NCBI GenBank assembly: GCA_030410095.1
Contig: JAUFRC010000001.1
Span: 2,058,501 to 2,122,500, forward strand
Source: Paracoccus cavernae
Lineage (GTDB): Bacteria; Pseudomonadota; Alphaproteobacteria; Rhodobacterales; Rhodobacteraceae
Length of the DNA: 64,000 nucleotides
Reading direction: 5' to 3'
Under the pieces are notes generated by a model, which saw only the letters and a list, made by a program, of their open reading frames with translations, was not told the DNA's origin and ran no database searches. Below, piece after piece: positions 50,558 to 61,289 of this stretch. The stretch's first letter is position 1. The number at the start of each line of letters is the position of its first letter. A program made the position numbers and the translations under genes.

Positions 50558-53500
50558 TTACATCGCTGCAAGCTGCGCCAAAGCCGCGCGGGTGCGGTTA
50601 ATGTCGTCATCAAGCGCCGCGAGCTTCTCGCGGGTTTCCTCGATCACTTCGGCTTCGGCATTCTCGACAAATTTGGGGTTGCCGAGACGGTTGCGCAGAC
50701 CATTGGCATCCTTCTCGACTTTGCCGACAGCCTTTTCGAGACGCGCGATTTCCGCTTTCACATCAATCACATCGCCAACCGGCAGCGCGAAGCTTGCGCC
50801 CTGCACGCCGACCGAAATCATGCCCTGCGCCATCGCGCCATCGGCAATCGTCTCGATCCGCGCCATGCGTTCGATCAACGGGCCGTTGGCCGCCAGAGCC
50901 TGACGCGCGGCCTCGTCGGCCTCGGTCACGACCAGAGCCAGTTTCGCACCGGCCGGAACGCCGATCTGGGCACGGACCGAGCGGATCGCTTCGATCAGCG
51001 AAATCACCCAGTTCATCTGGCGATCAGCCTCGGCATCGATCGCTTCGGCACCGATTTCGGGCCAAGCGCCATGAACCAGCATGCCCGAACGCTCGCCGGT
51101 CAGCGACCAAAGCTCTTCGGTGACGAAGGGCATGATCGGATGCAGCATGGTGAAGCATTGATCCAGAACCCAGCCCATCGTGGCGCGGGTTTCCTCGGCA
51201 TGCTCACCGTCGAACAGCGGCTTGGCGAATTCGACATACCAGTCGCAGACCTTGCCCCAGACGAAAGCGTAAAGGATCTGGGCGGTATCGTTGAAACGGT
51301 AGCTCGACAAAGCCTCGTCAAAGGCCAGACGGGTGCGGGCGACCTCGCCCACGATCCAGCGGTTGACCGTATGCGCGGGATCGGGCTTGGCACCACCGCC
51401 ACGCACGCCGTTCATCTCGGCAAAACGGGTCGCGTTCCAGATCTTGGTCACGAAGTTGCGGTTGGCCTCGACATGTTTCGGGCCGAGCTTGGGATCGCGC
51501 CCCATCGCCGCCATCGAGGTCAGCGTGAAGCGCAAAGCATCCGCGCCGAAATCGTCGATCAGGGTCAGCGGGTCGATGACGTTGCCTTTCGACTTCGACA
51601 TTTTCGCGCCTTTTTCATCGCGCACCAGACCGTGGACATAGACGGTATGGAAGGGCACTTCGCCCACGACCGCCAGCTGCATCATCATCATGCGGGCGAC
51701 CCAGAAGAAGATGATGTCGAAACCTGTGACCAGCACGTCGGTCGGGAAATATTTGCGCAGCTCTTCGGTATCCTCGGGCCAGCCAAGCGTGCCGATCGGC
51801 CAGAGACCCGAGCTGAACCAGGTGTCGAGAACGTCGGGATCGCGCCAGACCGGATAGACCAGCTGGGTCGGGTCCTGCGTCAGATTGTACTGGGCGAGAC
51901 CTGCCGAGAAAGCATCCTCGGCCGCTTCGCGGTCGGCCACCTCGATCACGCGGGCGATTTGCAGCGGATGGGGAAGACCCGCAATATCGTCGCGGAATTT
52001 CGCGACCACATCGGCGAAACCGGCCGCCGCGTGGTGCCGCTCTCCGCCCTGAACCAGACCGTCGGCCAGAAGCTCGAAGATCTCGACTTCGTCCAGCGCA
52101 TCATCGCCTTCGTCATCCTTGAAGCCGGCGGCGCTCATGTCGAAACCGTACCAGACCGGAATCTGGTGGCCCCACCACAGCTGGCGCGAGATCGTCCAGG
52201 GCTCGATGTTCTCGAGCCAGTGGAAATAGACCTTTTCGTGCTGTTCGGGCAGGATTTTCGTCTCGCCCGAGCGCACGGCATCCAGTGCCGGACCCACGAT
52301 TTTCGCGGTATCGACGAACCACTGGTCGGTCAGCATCGGCTCGATCACCACGCCCGAACGATCACCGAAGGGCTGCATGATCGGCTTGGCTTCGACCAGA
52401 GGACGACGCTCGAGATGCTCGGCGCCCGTCTCCTTTTCGATCTCCTTGTGCAGATAGGTGACCGCGAGACCCTCGGCGGTGATTGCCTCGATCACCCGTT
52501 CGCGGGCCTCGTAACGGTCAAGGCCGCGCAGCTCTTCGGGAACGAGGTTCACGCTGGAGACGTCACCCACATCCTCGCCACGCGCCGCGCGGCTCGCCAC
52601 TTCTGCGCTTTCGGCATAGCTCAGACCATCCGTGCGCATCGCGCCTTTGGTGTCGAGCAGCGCGTAAAGCGGGATATTGTTGCGCTGCGCAACGCCATAG
52701 TCGTTGAAGTCATGCGCGCCGGTGATCTTCACCGCGCCCGAGCCGAAATCGGGATCGGGATATTCGTCGGTGATGATCGGGATCAGGCGGCGCATTTCCT
52801 TGGGCCCGACCGGAATTTCGACCAGTTTGCCGACGATCGGCGCATAACGCGCATCACCCGGATGCACCGCAACCGCGCCGTCGCCCAGCATGGTTTCAGG
52901 ACGGGTCGTTGCGATCGAGATGTAGTCGCGCGTCTCGCGCAGGGTGACGTTTCCGTCCTCGTCGCGCTCGATATATTCATAGGTCGCACCGCCCGCGAGC
53001 GGGTATTTGAAGTGCCACATATGGCCGGGCACTTCGCGGTTCTCGACCTCGAGATCCGAAATCGCGGTTTCGAAATGGGGGTCCCAGTTGACCAGACGCT
53101 TGCCGCGATAGATCAGGCCCTTGTCGTACATGTCGACGAAGACCTTGATCACGGCGTCATGGAAATTGCCCTCTTCGCCCGCAGGCGCACCCGGCGCGCC
53201 GGACATGGTGAAAGCATTGCGCGACCAGTCGCAGGACGCGCCAAGGCGTTTGAGCTGATTGATGATCGTGCCGCCGGATTCCTGCTTCCAGGCCCAGATC
53301 TTCTCGACAAAGGCCTCGCGCCCGATCTCGCGGCGGTTCGGTTCCTGACGCTCGGCCATCTGGCGCTCGACCACCATCTGGGTCGCGATGCCGGCATGAT
53401 CCTGCCCCGGCTGCCAAAGCGTGTCGAAGCCGCGCATCCGGTGCCAGCGCACCAGAATATCCTGCAGCGTATTGTTCAAGGCGTGGCCGATATGGAGGCT

Positions 53501-53650
53501 ACCGGTCACGTTTGGCGGCGGGATGACGACCGAAAACGTCTCGGCCCCCGGCTTGGCATTGGCGCCGGCCGCAAAGGCCTTGCGCTCTTCCCACTCTGTC
53601 GCGATCCGCGCCTCGGCGGTCGTGGCGTCGAAACTTTTGTCCATGCTCAT
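50558..53650 (-). CDS. valS: valyl-tRNA synthetase
   Basis: 1030 residues, intact. HIGH at 53–56 ([11 protein letters not shown]), [12 protein letters not shown], an editing domain between, an anticodon-binding domain, and a C-terminal coiled coil ([20 protein letters not shown]). Compared with E. coli ValRS there is an insert of about 75 residues (DNA about 51870–52125) between [10 protein letters not shown] and [12 protein letters not shown]. The frame is intact over 3.1 kb, unusual in this window. The start is [10 protein letters not shown]. It is convergent with the HlyD gene and divergent from DUF805. Confidence 0.97.
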   Translation of the reverse strand: MSMDKSFDATTAEARIATEWEERKAFAAGANAKPGAETFSVVIPPPNVTGSLHIGHALNNTLQDILVRWHRMRGFDTLWQPGQDHAGIATQMVVERQMAERQEPNRREIGREAFVEKIWAWKQESGGTIINQLKRLGASCDWSRNAFTMSGAPGAPAGEEGNFHDAVIKVFVDMYDKGLIYRGKRLVNWDPHFETAISDLEVENREVPGHMWHFKYPLAGGATYEYIERDEDGNVTLRETRDYISIATTRPETMLGDGAVAVHPGDARYAPIVGKLVEIPVGPKEMRRLIPIITDEYPDPDFGSGAVKITGAHDFNDYGVAQRNNIPLYALLDTKGAMRTDGLSYAESAEVASRAARGEDVGDVSSVNLVPEELRGLDRYEARERVIEAITAEGLAVTYLHKEIEKETGAEHLERRPLVEAKPIMQPFGDRSGVVIEPMLTDQWFVDTAKIVGPALDAVRSGETKILPEQHEKVYFHWLENIEPWTISRQLWWGHQIPVWYGFDMSAAGFKDDEGDDALDEVEIFELLADGLVQGGERHHAAAGFADVVAKFRDDIAGLPHPLQIARVIEVADREAAEDAFSAGLAQYNLTQDPTQLVYPVWRDPDVLDTWFSSGLWPIGTLGWPEDTEELRKYFPTDVLVTGFDIIFFWVARMMMMQLAVVGEVPFHTVYVHGLVRDEKGAKMSKSKGNVIDPLTLIDDFGADALRFTLTSMAAMGRDPKLGPKHVEANRNFVTKIWNATRFAEMNGVRGGGAKPDPAHTVNRWIVGEVARTRLAFDEALSSYRFNDTAQILYAFVWGKVCDWYVEFAKPLFDGEHAEETRATMGWVLDQCFTMLHPIMPFVTEELWSLTGERSGMLVHGAWPEIGAEAIDAEADRQMNWVISLIEAIRSVRAQIGVPAGAKLALVVTEADEAARQALAANGPLIERMARIETIADGAMAQGMISVGVQGASFALPVGDVIDVKAEIARLEKAVGKVEKDANGLRNRLGNPKFVENAEAEVIEETREKLAALDDDINRTRAALAQLAAM

Positions 53651-53793
53651 CGGTCAATCACCCGTAAAACTTGCGGATGAAATAGCGAAAACCACCGCAA
53701 AGGCCAAGCCCGCATGATGAAAAGGCGGCGCGGGTTAACCCTTCCTTAACTCCGCGCGACTATCACAGGGGTGCTTCCAACGGGGATCATCCG

Positions 53794-54165
53794 ATGAATA
53801 TGTTTCAGGCTGTCAGCGCGTGCTTTTCACAATTTGCGACCTTTTCGGGCCGGGCACGGCGGGCGGAATACTGGTGGTTCTTCCTGTTCAACGTGCTCGC
53901 CGCCTCAATTCTCGCAGCCGTGAGCGAAACGCTTTCTGGCGTCTTCAGCCTCGTTACTCTGCTTCCGACACTCGCGGTCTCGGTGCGCCGGCTCCATGAC
54001 ATCGACCGCAGCGGATGGTGGCTTTTGCTGGTGATTTTGCCGCTGATCGGCCCGATCGTCTTGCTGGTCTGGTCCCTCACCAGAGGTACGGCCGGCATCA
54101 ACAATTTCGGCGATGATCCGAAGCTGCCGCAAAACGACCCGGGCTCGCTGGTCTCGGCGGAGTAA
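53794..54165 (+). CDS. DUF805 membrane protein
   Basis: 123 residues, intact. FATFSGRARRAEYWWFFLFN at the N-terminus and VRRLHDIDRSGWWLLLVILP are the DUF805 hallmarks; four hydrophobic segments are visible. It is an inner-membrane protein with no known function. It is monocistronic, divergent from valS. Confidence 0.92.
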   Translation: MNMFQAVSACFSQFATFSGRARRAEYWWFFLFNVLAASILAAVSETLSGVFSLVTLLPTLAVSVRRLHDIDRSGWWLLLVILPLIGPIVLLVWSLTRGTAGINNFGDDPKLPQNDPGSLVSAE

Positions 54166-54228
54166 AGCTGCGCGGCGTCCTCGTGCCGCGCAGCCGGTTG
54201 GTGGTTATTCGACCTGTCCGGCCGGAGC

Positions 54229-54714
54229 TCAGACCGCTTCCAGCAGCGATTCGCCACCAGAGATCTCGCAGGCGCCGGGGCTTTCCTCGAGATGGAGAAC
54301 CTCGACCACGCCGTCTTTGACCAGCATGGCATAGCGCTTGGAACGGCCCAAAAGACCCGCGGCAGCCGCATCGAAATCCATGCCGATCGCCTTGGTGAAG
54401 GAACCGTCGGCATCGGCAAGAACCTCGATCCCCGCTTTGTCGGCGCCGGTCGCTTTGGCCCAGGCATCGGCAACAAAGGGGTCATTGACGGTGATGCAGT
54501 AAATCCGGCTCACGCCCTTGGCGCGGAAGGCATCCGCCGTGCGCACGAAGCTCGGCATATGGGCTTGCGAGCAGGTCGGGGTGAAAGCGCCCGGCACCGC
54601 GAAAATCGCGACATGACCCGCGCCGATTGCGCTGACGGCGATCTTTTCGGGGCCGTTTCCGCCCAATTTGATCAGCTCGCCCGCGGGAAGCTTGTCTCCG
54701 GTAGTGATTGCCAT
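54229..54714 (-). CDS. peroxiredoxin (Prx5/AhpE-like thiol peroxidase)
   Basis: 161 residues, intact. Reduces hydroperoxides. The peroxidatic Cys is Cys48 in PGAFTPTCSQAH; Thr45 and the later Arg complete the active site. It belongs to the Prx5 subfamily, which may use glutathione or glutaredoxin. It is divergent from the ferredoxin-reductase-like gene, 74 bases between starts. Confidence 0.95.
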   Translation of the reverse strand: MAITTGDKLPAGELIKLGGNGPEKIAVSAIGAGHVAIFAVPGAFTPTCSQAHMPSFVRTADAFRAKGVSRIYCITVNDPFVADAWAKATGADKAGIEVLADADGSFTKAIGMDFDAAAAGLLGRSKRYAMLVKDGVVEVLHLEESPGACEISGGESLLEAV

Positions 54715-54788
54715 GCTGTTTCTCCGTGAATTGCATCGCCTGCGCCGCGACTATAGGGTCTGCCGCGCATATGGGCCAGCGAGGCAAA

Positions 54789-55991
54789 ATGGAAATCGTA
54801 ATCCTGGGAGCGGGGCAGGCAGCTGCCTCGATGGCGGCGAAACTGCGGGCATCGGGTCATGACGGCCCGATCACGATCGTGGGCGAGGAAACCGCGCCGC
54901 CCTATCAGCGTCCGCCGCTGAGCAAAGCCTATCTCCTGGGCGATATGGCGCTCGACCGCCTGACGCTTCGCGGCTCCGACTGGTGGGACGAACAAAGGAT
55001 CACGCTCCGTTTGGGCGAGAAAGCGCGGGCGATCGATCCGGCCCGCAAAATCGTCACGACGTCGAAGGGCGAAATCGCCTATGACATGCTTGCCCTGACG
55101 CTCGGTGCGACGCCCCGCCGTCTGCCTGCCGATATCGGCGGCGAGCTGCAAGGCACCTTCACCATCCGCAATCTCGCCGATGTCGACCACCTCGTGGACG
55201 AGCTGACCCCGGGCCGCAAACTCGTGGTCATCGGCGGCGGCTATATCGGCCTCGAGGCCGCAGCCGTCGCGCGCAAAATCGGGCTCGAGGTGACCTTGGT
55301 CGAAGCCGCGCCCCGCATTCTCGGCCGCGTCGCCGCCGAGGAAACCGCGTCGATGATCCGCGATCTCCACCATGCCCATGGCGTGACCGTCATCGAAGGC
55401 ACGGGCCTTGCCCGCATCACCGGAACCGGCCGCGCCACCGGCGTCGAGCTGGTGGACGGACGCGTGATCCCGGCCGATCTGGTGATCTGCGGCATCGGCG
55501 TCACGCCCGACAGCCAGCTTGCGGCTGACGCCGGCCTGAGCATCGACAACGGCATCGCGACCAATGCCTTCGGCCAGACCTCGGACCCCGCGATCTGGGC
55601 CGCGGGCGATTGCGCGAGCTTCCCGCTCGAGGGCGACCGGCTGCGTCTCGAAAGCGTCGGAAATGCCATCGACATGGCCGAAAACGTCGCAGTCAACATG
55701 CTCGGCGCGACCCAAGCCTACCAACCGAAACCCTGGTTCTGGTCGGACCAGTTCGAGGCGAAACTGCAAATCGCGGGCCTCAATTCCGGCTACGACCGCA
55801 CCATCCTGCGGCAGGGCGAGACCGCCCATTCCGGCAGCGTCTGGTACTACCGCGGCGCGCAGCTTCTGGCCGTCGACGCGCTCAACGACGCCCGTGCCTA
55901 TATGGTCGGCAAACGTCTTGTCGACGCCGGCCGCTCGCCCGCGCCCGAGGCCGTTGCCAGCGCCACCGATCTCAAGGCGCTTCTGAAATGA
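54789..55991 (+). CDS. FAD-dependent ferredoxin/rubredoxin-type reductase
   Basis: 400 residues, intact. It has two Rossmann motifs, GAGQAAASMAAKL (FAD) at the N-terminus and GGGYIGLEAAAVARK (NAD(P)H) near 150, and AAGDCASF near 275. This is the oxygenase-coupled ferredoxin reductase family (BphA4/ThcD-like). It delivers NADH electrons to a [2Fe-2S] ferredoxin; the partner is not in this window. I chose the ATG at 54789 because the FAD motif then starts at residue 7. It is followed by a double hairpin, then rsmD. Confidence 0.9.
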   Translation: MEIVILGAGQAAASMAAKLRASGHDGPITIVGEETAPPYQRPPLSKAYLLGDMALDRLTLRGSDWWDEQRITLRLGEKARAIDPARKIVTTSKGEIAYDMLALTLGATPRRLPADIGGELQGTFTIRNLADVDHLVDELTPGRKLVVIGGGYIGLEAAAVARKIGLEVTLVEAAPRILGRVAAEETASMIRDLHHAHGVTVIEGTGLARITGTGRATGVELVDGRVIPADLVICGIGVTPDSQLAADAGLSIDNGIATNAFGQTSDPAIWAAGDCASFPLEGDRLRLESVGNAIDMAENVAVNMLGATQAYQPKPWFWSDQFEAKLQIAGLNSGYDRTILRQGETAHSGSVWYYRGAQLLAVDALNDARAYMVGKRLVDAGRSPAPEAVASATDLKALLK

Positions 55992-56004
55992 GCCACGCAC
56001 TGAC

Positions 56005-56054
56005 CGAAATACCTTCGGGGGAATCCTCGCAGAGGATGGGGGCGGACAGCCCCC
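56005..56054. repeat. double-hairpin intergenic element
   Basis: AATACC (56009–56014), then ATCCTC–GCA–GAGGAT (56023–56037), then GGGGGC–loop–GCCCCC (56038–56054). Tandem hairpins after an AATACC box recall a dispersed intergenic element of Rhodobacterales. It lies 14 bases after the stop of the FAD enzyme. Confidence 0.6.
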
Positions 56055-56060
56055 GCGCGC

Positions 56061-56623
56061 ATGAGGATCGTCGGCGGCAGGCTGCGCGGCCTCAAACTGG
56101 CCGACGTCGGCGAGGGCGACGCAGCCGCCCATCTCCGCCCGACCTCGGATCGGGTGCGCGAGTCGATCTTCAACCTGCTGATCAACGGCACCCACGGCAA
56201 TCCCCTGCCCGATGCCCGCGTCCTCGACCTTTTGCCGGCACCGGCGCGCTCGGTCTCGAGGCGCTTTCGCGCGGCGCGGCCCATGCCACTTTCGTCGACG
56301 ACGGCAAGGCGGCGCAAAAGCTATTGCGCGCCAATATCGACAAGGCGCGTGCAGCCGAACTGACCGAGCATCTGCGCAGCGATGCCACCGCGCTCGGGCC
56401 GAATACCGCGGCCCCGTTCAACGTTGTTTTCCTCGACCCGCCCTATGGCAAGGCGCTGGGAGAAAAGGCCATAGCGGCCCTTCTCAAGGGCAATTGGCTG
56501 GCCCCCAAGGCCATGATCATCTGGGAGGAAGGCCGCCCGCCCGCGCTTCCGGCCGGTCTGACGCAGATTGACCGTCGCCGTTATGGCGATACATTCGTCA
56601 CTTTGCTGCGCCAGCCGGAATAG
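56061..56623 (+). CDS. rsmD: 16S rRNA (guanine-966-N2)-methyltransferase
   Basis: 187 residues after repair. It methylates G966 of 16S rRNA. MRIVGGRLRGLKL at the N-terminus, RPTSDRVRESIFN, DLFAGTGALGLEALSRGA (SAM site, one base missing near 56230) and VFLDPPYGK (DPPY catalytic) are all typical RsmD. Start at 56061 lies just after the double-hairpin element. Length is normal. Confidence 0.93.
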
Positions 56624-56647
56624 CGTCAATCGATTGAAAGAACGCGA

Positions 56648-57093
56648 TTAAATTGCGCGGTCAAGCTTTGTCGACAGGTGGATCAGACTTTCGCTGGATT
56701 TAACGCCGGTCAAACTGCCGATCTGATCCAGAGCATCATCCAATCTGCTCGTCGATCGGCGGAAACCTGAAGCAAAAGATCGACGCGGCCGCTGGTCGTG
56801 TGGATCCGCTCGACTTCCGAGAGGGTCCGCAGACGGGACACGATCGCGGCCTGCGAGCGCGGCTCGATCGTCAAAAGACAGGTCGCGCGGATGCGTCCCT
56901 CCTTGGCGGCCTCGCCAAGTCGCAGAGTATAGCCCGCAATCGCACCCGTGCTTTCCAACCGCTCCAGCCGCGCCTGAACCGTCGAGCGCGCAACTTTCAG
57001 CCTGCGCGCCAGCACAGCCACCGACATCCGCGCATCCTGCGCCAGCTGCGCGAGTATTCCGCGATCCAGATCGTCCAAAGCGGCCTCCGTCAT
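56648..57093 (-). CDS. Lrp/AsnC-family transcriptional regulator
   Basis: 148 residues after repair. The helix-turn-helix is in MSVAVLARRLKVARSTVQAR; the C-terminal domain is a RAM-type alpha/beta sandwich (TCLLTIEPRSQAAIVSRLRT). A T is missing at 56754–56757 (GATTC read as GATC; SADSTSRLDD expected); without it the protein ends 20 residues early. It converges with rsmD (24 bases between stops). It may control the divergent DUF2235 gene, 159 bases between starts. Confidence 0.9.
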
Positions 57094-57252
57094 TTCGTCC
57101 GTTAAACGATCAAAATAACCAAATTGATGCCAATTTCCACCCTTTTCGATAAAGGCCGTGCCCGCCGGCCCAAACCGCTGCTCTTAACCTCGTGATAACC
57201 GCGTTTGTGGAAAGCGCGCGGAAGGCGGCGCGGTTCATGTTAGCCTCGCGGC

Positions 57253-58479
57253 ATGGAATCAACTCGCCCGCCCCAGCATCTGGTCGTTCTGATTGACGGT
57301 ACCTTCGCTTCGCTCGACCCCGATCACCGCAGTTCGATCGGCAGGCTTTATGCCGCGCTTTCGGGTTGGTGGGGCCGGTCGACGCACCGATGAAGGTGCG
57401 TTACGAGCCGGGCCAGCAATGGGAGACATGGCGCACGATCTCGCGCCTCGCGGCGGGATCGGAGCTCGAAAGCCGAATTCTGGGGGCCTATGCCTGGATC
57501 GCGCAGCACTGGCGGCCCGGCGATCCGCTGTTTCTCTTCGGCTATTCGCGCGGCGCTTTTGCCATCCGCTCGCTAGCCGGAATGATCGGACGGATCGGGT
57601 TGCTGCACCCAAACGCGGTTTCGGACCATACGCTCGCCCGCGTCTGGCAGCTCTATAGTCAGGGCTGCAGGGAAGACGATCTTGCGGGTTTTCGCCGCGC
57701 CCATTGTCATGATCACGTCCCGATCCGGATGATCGGCGCTTTCGATACGGTCGTCGCTTTGGGGATCCGTCTGCCCCTTTTGTGGATGTTGGCAGAGCCG
57801 CGCTTCCGCTTTCACGACCACGAGCTCGGCCCCCATGTCGAACATGCCGCTCAGGCACTCGCACTGGACGAAACCCGCGCGGCCTTCGCCCCCTGCTCTG
57901 GAGCAGCGGCGGGCAGGACGACATGGCGGCATCACAGGGCGATCCGAGAATCCGGCAGATGTGGTTTCGCGGCGTCCATCCCGATATCGGCGGGCAGCTG
58001 AGCGGGGCCGAATATGCCCGCCCGCTCGCCAATATTCCGCTGGTCTGGATGATGGAGCAGGCCGAAGAGGCAGGGCTTCCATTGCCCGAGGGCTGGCGCG
58101 AGCGGCTGCCCCGCGATGCAACCGCGCCCTCGGTCGGCTCGTGGCGGCATTGGGGCAAGGCTTTTCTGGCCCGCGCGCCGCGCGTGGCCGGTCATGACCC
58201 CAGCGAAAGCCTGCACGAGACCGTGCCCCGCCCCTACCCAGGACCTGCGCTTTTGGTCGGCCGCCTTGGCGATTTCGCCCGCGACCGCCTGCGTTTGCGG
58301 CGCCCGCTCGCCAAGAGCCCCGGGATGGGAGCCGACAAAGATGCCGCCGCCAATTCCGCCATGAAACAGGCGGGCGGCACGGCGGAACCTCCCGTCGCAG
58401 GGGGAAGAAACCAGGACGAAAGAAAGCCGCCCCCGCAAAGAAAAATCCGTCCCCGACGGTGGATGTCAGGGACGGATGA
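57253..58479 (+). CDS. DUF2235 alpha/beta-hydrolase
   Basis: About 409 residues after repair. HLVVLIDGTFASLDPDHRSS at the N-terminus and FGYSRGAFAIRSLAGMI, with the nucleophile Ser, are DUF2235 hallmarks; a later His-containing GVHPDIGG is present. Members include type VI secretion phospholipase effectors, but no T6SS gene is nearby. Missing bases: near 57366, near 57894 and, I infer, one G in the run at 58400–58404. With the last, the protein ends in a Lys/Pro-rich tail (KKPGRKKAAPAKKNPSP) and stops at 58477–58479; otherwise the frame would run into metF. The end is therefore inferred. Confidence 0.78.
58436..58477 (-). terminator. terminator of metF
   Basis: On the minus strand ATCCGTCCC, a 15-base loop and GGGACGGAT lead into TTTTTCTTTG. 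It overlaps the inferred stop of the DUF2235 gene. Confidence 0.8.
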
Positions 58480-58524
58480 CATGCCTTGGTCCGCGGAAGG
58501 CGGAAGGCGGCGAAAGAACCGCGA

Positions 58525-59402
58525 TCAGGCGACTTTGTTGAGGCCCGGGTTCGGCACGATCCCCAAAGCAGCGCAGACTTTCGTGGTCAGATCGGGCTTG
58601 TTGAGCGTGTAGAAATGCAGCCGGTCAACGCCGCCCGCGATCAGCTTTTCGCTCAGATCGATGCAGAGATCCAAGGCCAGCGACGCCTCGCCTTCTTTAC
58701 CGGCGCGGGCGAAAGCCTCGTCGGCCCATTGCGGAACGGTGGTGCCGCAGCGCGCGGCGAAGCGCTTGGTGCCCGCCCAGCCCTGAATCGGCAGGATGCC
58801 CGGAATGATCGGCGCGGCAATCCCCGCTGCAACGCATTGGTCGCGGAAGCGGAAATAGGTGTCGGGCGAAAAGAAGAACTGCGTCATCGACGAGGTCGCG
58901 CCCGCGTCGATCTTGCGCTTGAGCCAGGCGACATCGGCGGCAGTGTCGGGGCTTTCGGGATGGGGCTCGGGGTAGGCGCCGACGCGGATGGTGAAATCAC
59001 CGCGTTCCGCAATCGCCTCGATCAGCTCGACCGAGCTTGCGAAACCATCGGGATGGGGGTGAATGTGTCCTGCCCCTGCGGCGCATCACCGCGCAGAGCC
59101 ACTATCTCGCGAACACCTGCGGCCGCATAATCCGCGACGATCTTCATCGTTTCTTCACGCGTCGCGTCCACACAGGTCAGATGCGCCGCGACATTGAGGC
59201 CGTAGTGGCTGGAAAGCGCGGTCACCGCCTCGTGGGTCAGCTGGCGGGTCGTCCCGCCCGCGCCATAGGTCACCGAGACGAAATCCGGCCCGAGCGGTGC
59301 CAGCGCACGCGCCGTCTCCCACAGCCGGAACGACTGGTCGAGGTTCCGCGGCGGGAAGAATTCAAAGCTGACAGCAGGCGTTTTTGCGGGCGTCTGGGAC
59401 AT
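58525..59402 (-). CDS. metF: 5,10-methylenetetrahydrofolate reductase
   Basis: 292 residues after repair. It reduces methylene-THF to methyl-THF for methionine synthesis, FAD-dependent. VSFEFFPPRN at the N-terminus carries the catalytic Glu; SVTYGAGGTTRQLT, HLTCVDATREE, ALRGDAPQG and QFFFSPDTYFRFRD are conserved. One C is missing near 59054. Start at 59402 (MSQTPAKTPAV), with AGGAATGAGACC-like purines upstream. A divergent LysR gene and a palindrome in between suggest MetR-type control. Confidence 0.95.
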
Positions 59403-59456
59403 GGTCTCATTCCTTTTTCGTAGGGGCTTGTCGCATGGGCCGCGTCGTGAGACAAA

Positions 59457-59482
59457 TTCATAATCCGCAACATTGTTATGAA
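59457..59482. promoter_or_regulatory. palindromic operator candidate between metF and the LysR gene
   Basis: TTCATAA, 12 bases, TTATGAA. TGAA/TTCA half-sites are those recognised by MetR. It lies 12 bases upstream of the LysR start and 55 bases upstream of metF. Confidence 0.55.
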
Positions 59483-59493
59483 CCCCGCTCAAG

Positions 59494-60396
59494 ATGTATC
59501 TCGAACTCCGCCACCTCCGCCTGCTGCGCGCCATCCATGAACAGGGCGGGCTGGCGCGGGCTGCCGATATCCTGAACCTGACGCAATCGGCTTTGTCGCA
59601 TCAGATCAAAGCCCTGGAGGAGCAGACAGGGATCGAGCTTTTCCTGCGCCGCACCAAACCCTTGCGGCTCTCGGCGGCGGGGATGCGGCTTTTGCGCACG
59701 GCCGAACAGGTCCTGCCCCTGATCGAGGCCGCCGAGGCCGATTTCCGCGCCGTCGAACAAGGCCGCGCAGGCAGGCTTCATGTCGCGATGGAGTGCCACC
59801 ATTGCTATGCGTGGCTTTTGCCGGTGCTCGACCGGTTCCGCCGCGTCTGGCCCGAGGTCGATCTCGACATCCGCTCGAGCCTGTCGCTCAAGGCCCTGCC
59901 CGCGCTGCAAAAGGGGCAGGTCGATCTGGTGATTTCCTCGGATCCCGAAGAGCTGGCGGGCATTACCTTCCAGCCGCTCTTCGACTATGCGCCGACCATG
60001 GTCGTTCCCGCAGATCATCCGCTGGTCGCCAAAGGCTATGCCGAGCCCGAGGATCTGCGTGCCGAGACTTTGATCACCTATCCGATGGAGCGCGCGCGGC
60101 TCGACGTCTTTTCGCAATTCCTCGATCCGGCGGGCGTCGAGCCCGCGCATGTCCGGCAGGTCGAACAGACCAGCGTCGCCTTGATGCTCGTCGCTTCGGG
60201 GCGCGGGGTTTCGGTCATGCCCGACTGGGTTTTGCGCGAACATGCCGGCAATCCGGAGCTTGCCACCCTGCCTCTGGGCAAGGGCGGCACGCTGCGCCGC
60301 CTCTACGCCGCGATGCGCCAAGAGGACCTCGCCCAGCCCTATATGGCCTATGTCTTGCGCCTCGCGCGGACCGAGCCGCTGCGGTTCCTGCGCTAA
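59494..60396 (+). CDS. metR: LysR-family regulator, MetR-like
   Basis: 300 residues, intact. The helix-turn-helix is LARAADILNLTQSALSHQIK; the N-terminus MYLELRHLRLLRAIHEQGGL matches MetR. The effector domain is about residues 90–290. MetR activates metE/metF-type genes with homocysteine as effector. The divergent metF and the palindrome between them support the assignment, which remains inference. Confidence 0.88.
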   Translation: MYLELRHLRLLRAIHEQGGLARAADILNLTQSALSHQIKALEEQTGIELFLRRTKPLRLSAAGMRLLRTAEQVLPLIEAAEADFRAVEQGRAGRLHVAMECHHCYAWLLPVLDRFRRVWPEVDLDIRSSLSLKALPALQKGQVDLVISSDPEELAGITFQPLFDYAPTMVVPADHPLVAKGYAEPEDLRAETLITYPMERARLDVFSQFLDPAGVEPAHVRQVEQTSVALMLVASGRGVSVMPDWVLREHAGNPELATLPLGKGGTLRRLYAAMRQEDLAQPYMAYVLRLARTEPLRFLR

Positions 60397-60501
60397 AACG
60401 CATCGAATCGCGTGACGGAACGGTGGAAAAGCGACGCAAGCCTTCACTTTGCGCGTTCATGGCATTATGACGCGTGCCTGACCCCGATAAGGACATCTCA
60501 A

Positions 60502-61289
60502 ATGGCCAGCGCCAACCTCAACGTCATGATCAAGGCCGCGCGCAAGGCCGCCCGTTCCTTGGTCAAGGATTTCCGCGAAGTCGAGAACCTGCAGGTCTCG
60601 GTGAAAGGTGCGGGCGACTTCGTCAGCCGCGCCGATAAAGAGGCCGAGCGCATCATCAAGGAAGAGTTGCGCGGCGCCCGCCCGAACTACGGCTGGATCG
60701 GCGAGGAAACCGGCGAGGAAGCAGGCGAGGATCCGACCCGCCGCTGGATCGTCGACCCGCTGGACGGCACCACCAACTTCCTGCACGGCCTGCCGCATTG
60801 GGCGATCTCGATCGCGCTGGAGCACAAGGGCGAGATCGTCGCCGCCGTGGTCTATGACGCCGCCAAGGACGAGATGTTCACCGCCGAAAAAGGCGATGGC
60901 GCTTTCATGAACAACCAGCGCATCCGCGTTTCGGGCCGCAAGCAGATGATCGAGTCGATCTTTGCCACGGGCGTCCCCTTCGGCGGACGCGGCACGCTTC
61001 CGGCCACTCTGGCCGATCTCGCGCGTCTGATGCCGGTCACGGCGGGCGTGCGCCGCTGGGGGCCGCGGCGCTCGATCTCGCTTATGTCGCGGCCGGCCGC
61101 TACGAGGGCTATTGGGAGCGCGGCATCAATTCCTGGGATGTCGCAGCGGGGATCTTGCTGGTCAAAGAGGCCGGCGGTTTCGTCGAATCGATCCGCGCCG
61201 ACCAGAGCCCGATCTATTCGGGCAATATCGTCGCCTGCAACGCGCCGCTGTTCGACACCTTCTCGGGGATCGTGCGCGAGCGCCCCTGA
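60502..61289 (+). CDS. suhB: inositol-monophosphatase-family protein
   Basis: 262 residues after repair. Mg-dependent phosphatase: EE at [17 protein letters not shown] and the C-terminal WDVAAG are the three metal-site motifs. In bacteria SuhB also assists rRNA transcription and ribosome assembly. One G is missing near 61067 ([20 protein letters not shown] expected). The start at 60502 follows AAGGACATCTCAA. Confidence 0.92.

Noticed and set aside
51071..53680. Open frame of 869 codons on the plus strand
   Set aside because: It is antisense to intact valS, has His/Arg/Gln-rich composition without any domain and no ribosome site. GC-rich third positions keep the opposite strand open.
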